A stretch of DNA of 57,382 bases from Prorocentrum cordatum. Taxonomy: Eukaryota; Sar; Dinophyceae; Prorocentrales; Prorocentraceae. Shown piece after piece: positions 9,917 to 20,160 of the stretch; position 1 is the first letter of the stretch, and each line of letters starts with the position of its first letter. The notes under the pieces are model-generated. The model was not told the origin of the DNA, made no database searches, and worked only from the letters and a program-made list of their open reading frames with translations. The stretch covers positions 412,501 to 469,882 of the forward strand of contig CAUYUJ010017815.1 in NCBI GenBank assembly GCA_963575745.1, read 5' to 3'. The translations under genes and the position numbers were made by a program.

Positions 9917-11503
9917 TCACCGGTGCCGCCGTCGTGTCCCAGAGATCCGGCCGAGGAGCAGGGGGTGGTCACACACCAGTCCCAGGGCCCACTGGGCCGC
10001 AGTGCCCGCCCACACGTCGGCACAGGCGCTGCCCAGGCTCAACAACAACTCGAATTCCGCCTTGATCGACTGTAACTCTTCCTCACGGTGCGAGGGGGTC
10101 CACAGCACAGAAACCTCCCCAGGGCTACGGGCCTCCAGAGTGCACCCGACACGGACCCAAAGGTCACCGTTCTGGCCCCGAGGAGACTTGGCACGACCAG
10201 AGTGCCAATCGGAAACTAAACTCTTACAGTCAGTCACGTAGCAGATAGGGCCCTGCGAGCACTCAAGAGCTAGGCAGAAAGCTTGTAGTTCAGCAAGCGG
10301 CACAGTCTGCTTCCTACCGACCAGGACCTGAGCGACGCCACACATGGGGCTCCAGAAGGGCGACGGGGGATCCTGGCTCATGACAACAATTGCCGAGCCG
10401 CATCGTCTCCTCCTGGGGTCCGCGCTGTGCTCGCCCCCAGAGCCATCCCCAAAGATGTGCACGGGGTGGCCTCCTAGGGCGACACAGTGGTCCGAAACAA
10501 TCCCCACCCCAAGCAGGACCTTCTGGGCCACTTCAGGAGTCTCCACAAAGTTAGACACCACAAGGTCCTTTGGGGACACTCCGCGGAGCCACAACGCAGG
10601 CTGCGCATCGAGGCTCGCGAGGGCTTGGGGAACCAGGACATCAGTCTTCTCAAAATCCTCGTACCCGCGGTTCGCGGGGCACGTCCAAATACGATGCACT
10701 AACGTTTCAGGCCCTTCTTTACAGCGGGGGCACACGGGCGGGCAGGCGTAGCTTGCAGCAGTCTGCCTCTCACGAGTCCACTGGCTGCCCCCCACGACTG
10801 CAAGTTCGGCGGACCACTCCTCAGACTGCCTGCGCTTGGCGAAGCGATTCAGCTCGATTCGCACGGTCGTCATGTCGGCGCCGTCAACCAGGTCCTCGCC
10901 TGCAACATGCTGAGAAGTTGCCTGCCACTGCTGTGCAATATAATCATCCATGAAAGCGCCAATCATATCATCGAAATGCGCCATCACTGCTGTTCCGAAC
11001 TGCTCATCACCGAAGCTGGGGACAATCCAATCGTCGATCGTGCAGTCCGAGAGCGGGCGAGACCAAACCAGCGGCGACTGTGGATCCCACCCAGCCTGGA
11101 TCAACGTCGCCTGCAATGCCGCGATCGGTCCCCGAACATCATTCCAGCGAATGGCTGTGCCCTGCTTGAGCTTCGCCCGTACCAAGGGCTCAGCCTTCTT
11201 TATCCTGGGGTGCATGCACGGCTGGGCAAGCCACAGAGCGACCCATTCGCGAATCAACTGCCTTTTGATATCAACTCCTGGGTCAGCCGTGCCATAGACC
11301 GCCGGGCGCACCGTTGTCAAACATATGCCTCTCTTGGTGCAGCCGCATCTCTTCTCATAGCCAACAGCGTAGTAGGATGGGGTTCCATGATCTGATGGCC
11401 GAATACTGATGCAGGATAGACGCCAGTGCTCCACAGCTTCGTTTTCACACATCTCACACGTCCTAGGCGTCGCACCCTCATCAATTTCTTCTGGCGCCGT
11501 CAA
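9917..11503 (-). pseudogene. LINE B ORF2 fragment: linker, knuckle, RNase H
   Basis: A 528-codon frame; its first codon here is TTG, so it is a continuation and not a true start. Residues 1-60 hold C-x-x-C pairs (C-E-M-C; C-G-C). The knuckle lies near 258-279 (C-P-R-C then V-H-R-I-W-T-C). RNase H begins near 350 with F-G-D-G-S-G-G, followed by the glutamate in L-A-E-L-Q (about 400), the aspartate in V-T-D-C-K-S-L (about 417), the histidine in T-P-S-H-R and the aspartate in A-C-A-D-V. All the residues known for RNase HI catalysis are present, so this copy is younger than relic A. RNase H would remove the RNA strand after target-primed reverse transcription. It joins the 5' fragment (11500-11640) by a one-base frameshift. 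Confidence 0.8.
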
Positions 11504-11640
11504 GCTTGAGCACGTCGTTTCATCATTCTGGCCGTAGCCCGCCCGCGTGAAGCTGCAGCGTCTGAGCCAAGGTCCACCGTCTCCCGTGCATATTCCTCAG
11601 GGATGCCGTTCTTCCTCAGCCTCTTCTGCAGCTCCATCCC
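11500..11640 (-). pseudogene. 5' end of the LINE B remnant
   Basis: About 45 codons, from M-E-L-Q-K-R-L-R to R-M-M-K-R-R-A-Q-A then TGA. The frame continues upstream into the (GGA)n tract, where it is meaningless poly-Ser/Leu. It is the truncated start of the element. Confidence 0.6.
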
Positions 11641-12056
11641 GAGGAGGAATGAAGGGGAGGATGACCAGGAGGAGGAGGAGGACGATGAGGAGGACGAGAA
11701 GGAGGAGTAGGAGGAGGAGCGGGAGGAGGAGGAGGAGGAGGATGAGGAGAAGCCAGGGACGATGTTTGGAAAGGGGGAGTGGCATGGTGGCTGGTATGAC
11801 GACAGGGAGCAGGGAGGAGGAATGAAGGGGAGGAGGAGGAGGAGGAGGAGGAGGAGGAGGAGGAGGAGGAGGAGGAGGAGGAGGAGGAGGAGGAGGAGGG
11901 GGAGGAGGAGGAGGAGGAGCAGGAGCAGGAGGAGGAGGAGGAGGGGGACGGGAAGGAGGAGGAGGACGGGGAGGAGGACGAGGAGGAGGAGGAGGAGGAG
12001 GAAGAGGAGGAGGAGGAGGAGGTGGAGAATGTGCAGGAGGAGGAGGAAAAGGAGCA
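11641..12056 (+). repeat. (GGA)n tract with embedded duplicate of the LINE B flank
   Basis: Purine-rich triplets on the + strand. 11641-11658 is the right copy of the 18-bp direct repeat. 11756-11833 repeats 8993-9066. The rest is GGA with CGA/GCA variants. Confidence 0.9.
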
Positions 12057-12463
12057 GGCAGAGCAGACGGAAAAGGTCTGCGGGAGTAGGTGGAGGACAC
12101 GAAAATGAGCGTAATGACGATGAGAAGGCGGAGGAAGCGGAGGGATGAGAGACCATCTATCCAGCTGCCTGCAGCAAGGCCCGCCACCGTGCCAACTCAG
12201 CATTCTGGGTGACGACGGTTCGATGGGGCACGGGAGGCCATCACGTGTGGCACCTCGTGTCTCCAGGGTTTGGGGGAATCGTGACAATGAAGATGACGAT
12301 GACGATGATGGTGATGATGCTGACACCCGTTGGCACATCATGGATTGCGAGACCCTTTGGTGTCACTTGTAGTTTCCAACGCGTGTCCCACTGAAGGGGT
12401 AGATGGATAAGTGGTAGTCACACAGCATTACCTTGTCAAAGCGCCTTCAGCTGGGGCAAGTCT
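12057..12463. other. Unassigned with short (GAT)n
   Basis: GAT triplets lie at 12283-12322. No gene seen. Confidence 0.4.
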
Positions 12464-12592
12464 CCTCCTCCTCCTCCTCCTCCTCCGTCCTCCGTCCTCC
12501 GTCCTCCTCCTCCTCCTCCTTCTCATCCTCATCCTCCTCCTCCTCCACCTCCCTTCTCCCTCCTCCCTCCTCCCTCCTCCTCCCTCCCAGTC
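12464..12592 (+). repeat. (TCC)n microsatellite
   Basis: Opposite in strand to the (GGA)n at 11641-12056. Confidence 0.95.
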
Positions 12593-12758
12593 GATCCCGG
12601 TATCTCGGAGGCCCCATGGATCCCGACCTACGCCGATGCCGCCCGTGCGCGTGCGAGGCCTCCCCTCTGCCCGACCTGCAGGGACCCCCTTCACGGAAGA
12701 GGCCCCCCCCGTCGATTCCTCGGCGAAGCGCTGCCGCGGGCGCCGGCTGCACCAGGCT

Positions 12759-12908
12759 GGGGGCCACATGCGAACCCTACCCCTACCCCCCACGATTTCT
12801 GAGGGGGAGGGTGGGGTTCACTTCGCTCGGGAGCTCCCGAACGAAGTGAACCCCACCCTCCCCCTCAGAAATCGTGGGGGGTAGGGGTAGGGTTCGCGTG
12901 TGGCCCCC
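12759..12908. repeat. Near-perfect 150-bp palindrome P2
   Basis: Two 75-base arms with no loop, centred on GGGAGCTCCC at 12829-12838. Only two of 75 positions mismatch (near 12769 and 12825). The direct repeat ACCAGGCTGGGG lies at 12751-12762 and 12911-12922, so the palindrome looks like a recent insertion with a target duplication of about 10-12 bases. No open frame of interest. It would form a long hairpin as RNA or a cruciform as DNA. Confidence 0.9.
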
Positions 12909-13033
12909 TAACCAGGCTGGGGACGGCAGCTCGAGCGCGGAGGAGGTTCAGGGAAGGCCACCCGCGCAGCGGCGCAGGCGCCACCAGCGCCATCGCCGAG
13001 CCAGCAGGAGAAACGACGGCTGCACAACCTCGG

Positions 13034-13161
13034 CACCGCTCGGACGTGTGCACTTTCCCGCCGAGGGCCATCGAGGGTCCAGGAGCATCTCGGATAATCG
13101 GCCAAACAGCAAACACGCACGACTTCGAACCATGCAAGGGGACTGGACGTCCGAGCGATGG
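13034..13161. mobile_element. Element K, copy 1 (TIR element, 128 bp)
   Basis: It begins CACCGCTCGGACGTG and ends CGTCCGAGCGATGG, an inverted pair of about 13 bases. A second copy at 35931-36053 has the same ends and similar interior blocks. Confidence 0.65.
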
Positions 13162-13179
13162 CGATAAGGTAGTGACGGT

Positions 13180-13713
13180 GCTAACCAGATTGGCACTCAT
13201 CAGTTCAGCAGAACTCCGGGAGGCGGCGGGAACATTGTGGCAGGCAGTGTTGCTCAAGTCGGCCCACCCGATCGCCGCCGAGACGGAAGCGGCGGGGGCC
13301 GCATACTACAAGGAGACGCAAAGGCTTCAGGGCACGCGTGACGAGCTGGACAAGCTCGGCGCCCCATACGTGCACGTCTTCTCGGCTGCAATGGTGGGGA
13401 TCAGCAAAGCAGACCGCGACGAGCCCATGTAGAAGGAGGTTCACAAGTTCTGAAGCACATGCGTAGCGGGCAAGACGTCACAGGAGATGCAGGAGGTGGT
13501 TTTCCACTGCCGCGCGAAGGAGAAGGGCCAGGTCGAGAGCACGAACATGTTTCTTGCCCTTAACCACGACGTGCGGAATATGGTGAAGGTGCTCATCGCG
13601 ATCTTCAGGCGCGCAACGACGGAGTTGTCAAGATGGGTCCCGCGCTTCGGGGTGCGCTGGAGCGAGCAGCTCAACAGCTGCTGGACGATTGCGAGGAGGC
13701 GAACACGAAGTAG
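13180..13713 (+). pseudogene. Broken helical coding relic, function unknown
   Basis: One frame reads through 13180-13620, broken by TAG at 13430 and TGA at 13451. It has helical character: A-E-L-R-E-A-A-G-T-L-W, then H-P-I-A-A-E-T-E-A-A-G-A-A-Y, and later A-L-N-H-D-V-R-N-M-V-K-V-L. A frameshift between about 13618 and 13640 moves the reading to G-P-A-L-R-G-A-L-E-R-A-A-Q-Q-L-L-D-D, which ends at TAG 13711-13713. Continued sense-like composition across the breaks supports a decayed gene. I do not recognise a catalytic motif. It could be part of a retroelement or a lineage-specific protein. Confidence 0.5.
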
Positions 13714-14489
13714 CCATCCGTCTCAGCCCGCGTCAACAACAGATGATACGCACCCATCGCGAACGACTTAACTCTTGTGCAGCGGGGTGTGATTTCATTG
13801 GAAACCGCACCCAGACTGGCGGCACAATCTGAAAACACAGTTCCAGTAAAGCGACATACATGCAACAAGTATCTGTTTACGGTGAACGGAAAGCTACGCG
13901 GCGACGTTCACACATGCATTCAGATACCACGGACGGCTCGTGGACAACAAAAAATGCTGCCAATAATTGTGCTCAACAGTTTAATGGGTCATTCACATCT
14001 GGGCTCAACATCGGATGACAGTGGACTGGATCACCTGAGTATCGGACATCAGCGAGCTGAGGCAGTTCGAGGACCGCGCCTGGAGCGCGGGGGTATGCCC
14101 TGCAACACAACAGCAGAACATGAGCCTCCAGCCTTGGGGGGGGGCTTCGTTGCTTTGGCCACCGCCCTCGACCGACCGCCGGATTTGGGACGGCGTTGAG
14201 GCCCCCACGGTCGGCGGCCAGGGGGGACGGTGGCGGGGGCAACTAGCACCCTCGGCGAAATGAATAGCTCAGGCCTGCCAGTTCCCTCCGACTCGGCGGT
14301 GCGTCGTGGCTCCTGGGGCCCCTACCAACGAGGCGCCGCGCAACGCCTGTGGGCCCCCATCCCCAGCGTGCGTGGCCAAACTTCCTTTCGGCAGGCCCTT
14401 AAAACACTTGCCACAGAGCTCGGAAGTTTTTGAATTGGAAGCCCTTGTCGCTTCTGCTGACGCCCCGATAGCCCCACTCCCCATTTCCA
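13714..14489. other. Unassigned
   Basis: Mixed composition with no coding signal that I can name. Confidence 0.3.
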
Positions 14490-14504
14490 GGATGATGCTG
14501 ATGC

Positions 14505-14535
<31 letters not shown>

Positions 14536-14770
14536 GATGATGTTGATGATGATGATGCTGATCGTGGAGGTGGTGATGGTTATGGATATGATGACAATGT
14601 TGATGGTGGTGGTTATGCTTATGATTATGATTATGACGATTGCGGTACTGCGAAAGCTGGTGATGACGAGGGCTTGAACGGGGATGATGATCATGATGCT
14701 GGTGATACTGGTGGTGCGGAGGGGGATTGCGATGGCGATGGTGTTGGTGATAATAATGATAAGTATTCGT
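14490..14770 (+). repeat. (GAT/TGA)n degenerate microsatellite
   Basis: Imperfect GAT triplets with interruptions. Open frames here (poly-Met/Val, poly-Asp or poly-Ile) are compositional. Confidence 0.9.
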
Positions 14771-15014
14771 AAGGGCTTCGCCCCCTGCCTCCTGTCCCCT
14801 CTTTATGATAATGGGACATCCCAGAGTCGCGTCGATGCGTGTCGGCGGTGCCTTGGCCCATCTGGGAACATCATGCGGGGGCGGATACGAATCATCAGCG
14901 CACAGACGTTGGCGTTATCGAAGACGCCTACGGCGAATCACCGCCGCCCCCTGCCTTTTGGAAGCGCCTATGTGGCCGAACGTTGAGGCCAGGCCTGCCA
15001 AGCTATCGGACCAT

Positions 15015-15053
15015 GTGTTCCCCGAATCGGTTTGGAAAGCCTTCGGGGAACAC
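15015..15053 (+). repeat. Conserved hairpin in module M (M1 copy)
   Basis: GTGTTCCCCGAA and TTCGGGGAACAC form a perfect 12-bp stem with a 15-base loop. Other copies lie at 16494-16532, 17521-17559, 18444-18482 and 46122-46160. The loop varies, most clearly at 18444, while the central stem is kept. Confidence 0.8.
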
Positions 15054-15460
15054 GTGGGCACCTTGAAGGTCATCTTGGCCATCTGGAGGCCATTTTGATC
15101 CTTTCGGGTCTTCTTGGAGGACGTCTTGGAGGGCTCTTGGACCGTCTTGGAGGCCATCGTGAGCGTCTTGGAGACCTCTTTGGCCGTCTTGGGGGCCTCT
15201 TGGGGCCGTGTCTTGGGCCTCTTGGGCGATCTTTGGAGGCCATCTTGGCCGTCTTGGAGGCATCTTGGAGGCCATCTTGGGCCATCTTGGCCGTCTTGGA
15301 GGCCATCTTGGGCGTCTTGGAGGCCTCTTGGGCCGTCTTGAGGCCCTCTTGGGGCCTTCTTGGGCCTCTTGGGCCTTCATGGGGCCATCTTGGAGGCCGC
15401 GGGGGTGCTGTTGGGGCGATGTTGGGGACCTCTTGGGCCGTCTTGGGCCGTCGGAGAGCT

Positions 15461-16370
15461 GAAAAGAAGAACATGCCAAAATCCTTGAAAAACCTAAGGA
15501 AAATCAATGATTTAACCTATTCGGGCCTTCCTGGAGGGCGTCTTGGAGGGCTCTTGGGCCGTCTTGGAGGCCTTTTGCGGGCCTTTTGGGCCGTCTTAGA
15601 CCATCTTGAGGCCATCTTGGGCCGTCTTGGGTGCATCTTGGAGCCATCTTACCCGTCTTGGAGGCCATCTTGGCCGTCTTGGAGGCATCTTGGAGGCCAT
15701 CTTGGGCCATCTTGGCCGTCTTGGAGGCCATCTTGGGCGTCTTGGAGGCCTCTTGGGCCGTCTTGAGGCCCTCTTGGGGCCTTCTTGGGGGCCTCTTGGG
15801 CCGTCATGGGGCCATCTTGGAGGCCTCTTGGGTGCTGTTGGGGCGATGTTGGGGACCTCTTGGGCCGTCTTGGGCCGTCGGAGAGCTGAAAAGAAGAACA
15901 TGCCAAAATCCTTCAAAAACCTTGGGAAAATCAATGATTGTAACCTATTCGGCCCTTCCTGGAGGGCGTCTTGGAGGGCTCTTGGCCGTCTTGGAGGCCT
16001 TTTGCCGGCCTTTTGGGCCGTCTTAGACCATCTTGAGGCCATCTTGGACCGTCTTGGGTGCATCTTGGAGCCATCTTACCCGTCTTGGAGGCCATCTTGG
16101 CCGTCTTGGAGGCATCTTGGAGGCCATCTTGGGCCATCTTGGCCGTCTTGGAGGCCATCTTGGGCGTCTTGGAGGCCTCTTGGGCCGTCTTGAGGCCCTC
16201 TTGGGGCCTTCTTGGGGGCCTCTTGGGCCGTCATGGGGCCATCTTGGAGGCCTCTTGGGTGCTGTTGGGGCGATGTTGGGGACCTCTTGGGCCGTCTTGG
16301 GCCGTCGGAGAGCTGAAAAGAAGAACATGCCAAAATCCTTGAAAAACCTAAGGAAAATCAATGATTTTAA
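15461..16370 (+). repeat. 427-bp higher-order repeat, first block
   Basis: The marker GAAAAGAAGAACATGCC starts at 15461, 15888 and 16315, an exact period of 427 bases twice. Each unit contains the 12-15-base satellite plus a satellite-free segment ending in AATCAATGATT. As 427 is not a multiple of three, no reading frame is kept from unit to unit. Confidence 0.9.
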
Positions 16371-17329
16371 CTCAGCGCACAGACGTTGGCGTTATCGAAG
16401 ACGCCTACGGCGAATCACCGCCGCCCCCTGCCTTTTTGGAAACGCCGATGCGGCCGAAAGTTGGACTAGAGCTTGGCCAAGCTATCGGACCATGAGTTCC
16501 CCGAGTCGGTATGGAAAGCTTTCGGGGAACACATGGGAGAGAATGATTATGAACAGGAAGAGGAAGAGGAAACAATAGAGTAGGAGGATGAGGGTTGTTA
16601 GGAGTCGCTTGGGGCACCCTTGGGGTCTGTTGGGGGCTTCTTGGGGGCCTCTTCGAGGCCTCTTGGAGGCATCTTGGGGGCCTCCTTGGGCCTCTTGGGG
16701 GCCTTTGGGGGCTTCCTGGGGGTCTCTTTGGCCGTCTTAGGGCGTTCCTGGTCCGTCTGACGCCGTCTGGAGCCGTCTTGGGGGCCTCTCTGGGCCGTCT
16801 TGGGGCCCTCTTGGGGCGCTTCAGGGCCGTCTTGGAGGCCATGTTGGGCGTCTTGGAGGCCTCTTGGGCCGTCTTGGGGCGCTCTTGGGGCCGTCTTGGG
16901 GGGCCCTTGGGCCGTCATAGGGCCTTCTTGGAGACCTCTTGGGCGATCTTGGGGGCCTCTTGGGCCGTCGGAAGGCCGAAAAGAAGAACACGCAAAAACC
17001 TTCAAAAACCTAAGGAAAACCAATGATTTTGGCCTCTTCGGGCTCTCCTGGAGAACGTCTTGGAGGCCTCTTGGGCCATCTTGGAGGCATCTTGGGGCCA
17101 TCTTGGCCGTCTTGGAGGGCATCTTGGGCCGTCTTGGAGGCATCTTGGAGCCATCTTACCCGTCTTGGAGGCCATCTTGGCCGTCTGGGAGGCATCTTGG
17201 AGGCCATCTTGGGCCATCTTGGCCGTCTTGGAGGCCATCTTGGGCCAAGTTGGGGCAACAAAGGCATTGACAGACGGATTTTGGGAAAATTACGGGTGGC
17301 CGGCGGGACGGGCCGAAGCCCACTGGGGA

Positions 17330-17407
17330 GTTCTTTTAGAAAAAGAACCAAAACCAAAACCTGAAACATCCAGCACGCCGTGCACCCCTGTGGCAAGACC
17401 ACAGGGG
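17330..17407 (+). repeat. Two hairpins in module N (N1 copy)
   Basis: GTTCTTTT-AGA-AAAAGAAC (17330-17348) and CCCCTGTGG-CAAGA-CCACAGGGG (17385-17407). Equivalents lie at 18265-18283 and 18319-18334, 20237-20255 and 20292-20314, and 47485-47503 and 47541-47563. In the second hairpin the outer CCCCTG/CAGGGG pairs are constant but the inner stem and loop differ between copies. Confidence 0.8.
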
Positions 17408-18559
17408 GCGGCGGGCGCGTTATCGAAGACGCCTACGGCGAATCACCGCCGCCCCCTGCCTTTTTGGAAGCGCCTATGTGGCCGAACGTTGAGGCCAGAC
17501 CTGCCAAGCTATCGGACCACGTGTTCCCCGAATCGGTTTGGAAAGCCTTCGGGGAACACGTGGGCATCTTGAAGGTCATCTTGGCCGTCTTGGAGGCCTC
17601 TTGGGCAAGCTTTGGGCGATCTTTGGGGCTTTTTGGGCCGTCTCGGGCCAGCTTCGAGCCAACTTCGGCCATCTTGGTGGGTTCCTGGCACGTCTGAAGC
17701 CGTCGGAAGCCGTTTGGGGGCCTCTATGGGCCGGGGGGGCCCGCTTGGAATGCTCCAGGGCCGTCTTGGAGGCCATCTTGGGCGTCTGGGAGGCCATCTT
17801 GGGCGTGTTGGAGGCCTCTTGGGCCCTCTTGGGGCCCTCTAGGGGCCATCTTGGAGGCCACTTGGGCCATCATGGGGCTCTCTTGGGGGCCTCTTGGGCG
17901 ATCTTGGGGGCTTCTTGGGCCGTCTTGAGCCGTCGGAGAGCCGAAAAGGCGCAAATGCCAAAATCCTTGAAAAACCAAGGGAAAATCAATGATTTTGGCC
18001 TCTTCGGACTCTCCTGGAGGACCTCTTGGAGGCCTCTTGGGCCGTCTGGGAGGCCTCTGGGGGGCCGTCTTGGGCCGTCTTGGACTCTCTTGGGCCGTTT
18101 TGGAGGCCGTCTTGGACCATCTCGGGCGGACTTGGAGGCCATCTTGGGCCATCTTCGCGATTTTTTGAGGATGTCCCGAGCGAAACGGCCGTTTTTGGGC
18201 ATTGACAGACGCATTTTGGGAAACGCGCGGGTGGCCGGCGGGACGGGCCGAAGCCCACTGGGGAGTTCTTTTAGAAAAAGAACCAAAACCAAAACTGAAT
18301 CATCCAGCACGCCGTGCACCCCTGCAAGCAGGGGGCGGCGGATCGAAGACGCCTACGGCGAATCACCGCCGCCCCCTGCCCTTTCGGAAGCGCCGATGCG
18401 GCCGACTGCTGTGGCCAGAGGTCTGCCAAGTTATTGGGCCATATGTTCCCCGAATCGGTCTTTACAGCCTTCGGGGAACACGTGGGGGAGGACGGGGAGG
18501 AGAGGAGAGATAGGAAGGGGGGGAATGGAGGAGGAGGTCTCTTGAGTGCCTTTTTGGCG

Positions 18560-20160
18560 ACTTGGGGCCACTTGGGCCGTCTTGGGCCGTCGGAGAGCTG
18601 AAAAGAAGAACATGCCAAAATCCTTCAAAAACCTAAGGAAAATCAATGATTTTAACCTATTCGGGCCTTCCTGGAGGGCGTCTTGGAGGGCTCTTGGGCC
18701 GTCTTGGAGGCCTTTTGCGGGCCTTTTGGGCCGTCTTAGACCATCTTGAGGCCATCTTGGGCCGTCTTGGGTGCATCTTGGAGCCATCTTACCCGTCTTG
18801 GAGGCCATTTTGGCCGTCTTGGAGGCATCTTGGAGGCCATCTTGGGCCATCTTGGCCGTCTTGGAGGCCATCTTGGGCGTCTTGGACGCCTCTTGGGCCG
18901 TCTTGAGGCCTTCTTGGGGGCCTCTTGGGCCGTCATGGGGCCATCTTGGAGGCCTCTTGGGTGCTGTTGGGGCGATGTTGGGGACCTCTTGGGCCGTCTT
19001 GGGCCGTCGGAGAGCTGAAAAGAAGAACATGCCAAAATCCTTCAAAAACCTAAGGAAAATCAATGATTTTAACCTATTCGGGCCTTCCTGGAGGGCGTCT
19101 TGGAGGGCTCTTGGGCCGTCTTGGAGGCCTTTTGCCGGCCTTTTGGGCCGTCTTAGACCATCTTGAGGCCATCTTGGAGCCGTCTTGGGTGCATCTTGGA
19201 GCCATCTTACCCGTCTTGGAGGCCATTTTGGCCGTCTTGGAGGCATCTTGGAGGCCATCTTGGGCCATCTTGGCCGTCTTGGAGGCCATCTTAGGCGTCT
19301 TGGAGGCCTGTTGGGCCGTCTTGAGGCCCTCTTGGGGCCTTCTTGGGGGCCTCTTGGGCCGTCATGGGGCCATCTTGGAGGCCTCTTGGGTGCTGTTGGG
19401 GCGATGTTGGGGACCTCATGGGCCGTCTGGGGCCGTCGGAGAGCTGAAAAGAAGAACATGCCAAAATCCTTGAACAACCTAAGGAAAATCAATGATTTTA
19501 ACCTATTCGGGCCTTCCTGGAGGGCGTCTTGGAGGGCTCTTGGGCCGTCTTGGAGGCCTTTTGCCGGCCTTTTGGGCCGTCTTAGACCATCTTGAGGCCA
19601 TCTTGGACCGTCTTGGGTGCATCTTGGAGCCATCTTACCCGTCTTGGAGGCCATCTTGGCCGTCTTGGAGGCATCTTGGAGGCCATCTTGGGCCATCTTG
19701 GCCGTCTTGGAGGCCATCTTGGGCGTCTTGGAGGCCTCTTGGGCCGTCTTGAGGCCCTCTTGGGGCCTTCTTGGGGGCCTCTTGGGCCGTCATGGGGCCA
19801 TCTTGGAGGCCTCTTGGGTGCTGTTGGGGCGATGTTGGGGACCTCTTGGGCCGTCTTGGGCCGTCGGAGAGCTGAAAAGAAGAACATGCCCAAATCCTTG
19901 AAAAACCTAAGGAAAATCAATGATTTTAACCTATTCGGGCCTTCCTGGAGGGCGTCTTGGAGGGCTCTTGGGCCGTCTTGGAGGCCTTTTGCGGGCCTTT
20001 TGGGCCGTCTTAGACCATCTTGAGGCCATCTTGGGCCGTCTTGGGTGCATCTTGGAGCCATCTTACCCGTCTTGGAGGCCATCTTGGCCGTCTTGGAAGC
20101 ATCTTGGAGGCCATCTTGGGCCATCTTGGCCGTCTTGGAGGCCATCTTGGGCCAAGTTGG
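18560..20160 (+). repeat. About 425-bp higher-order repeat, second block
   Basis: The same marker starts at 18600, 19017, 19446 and 19874, giving periods of 417, 429 and 428. These units closely match those of the first block, so the two arrays share a recent origin. The 428-codon minus-strand frame at 18431-19717 is produced by this repeat. Confidence 0.9.

Larger units (their letters stand above)
9067..11640 (-). mobile_element. LINE B, 5'-truncated non-LTR retrotransposon
   Basis: A 2574-bp insertion read on the minus strand. It starts inside the coding region with a codon series M-E-L-Q-K-R-L-R directly after the right flanking repeat and ends at 9067. It contains a linker, a knuckle, an RNase H with all catalytic acids visible, and a C-terminal pair of C-x-x-C motifs. 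No RT is present, which fits truncation of the 5' end during reverse transcription. An exact 18-bp direct repeat (9049-9066 and 11641-11658) flanks it, as expected of a target-site duplication, although the flank is itself repetitive. Frameshifts near 11500, 9917 and 9570 make it inactive. Confidence 0.8.

Noticed and set aside
18431-19717. 428-codon open frame on the minus strand
   Set aside because: It lies wholly in the composite satellite. The higher-order period is mostly not a multiple of three and the plus strand is equally open, so this is repeat composition.
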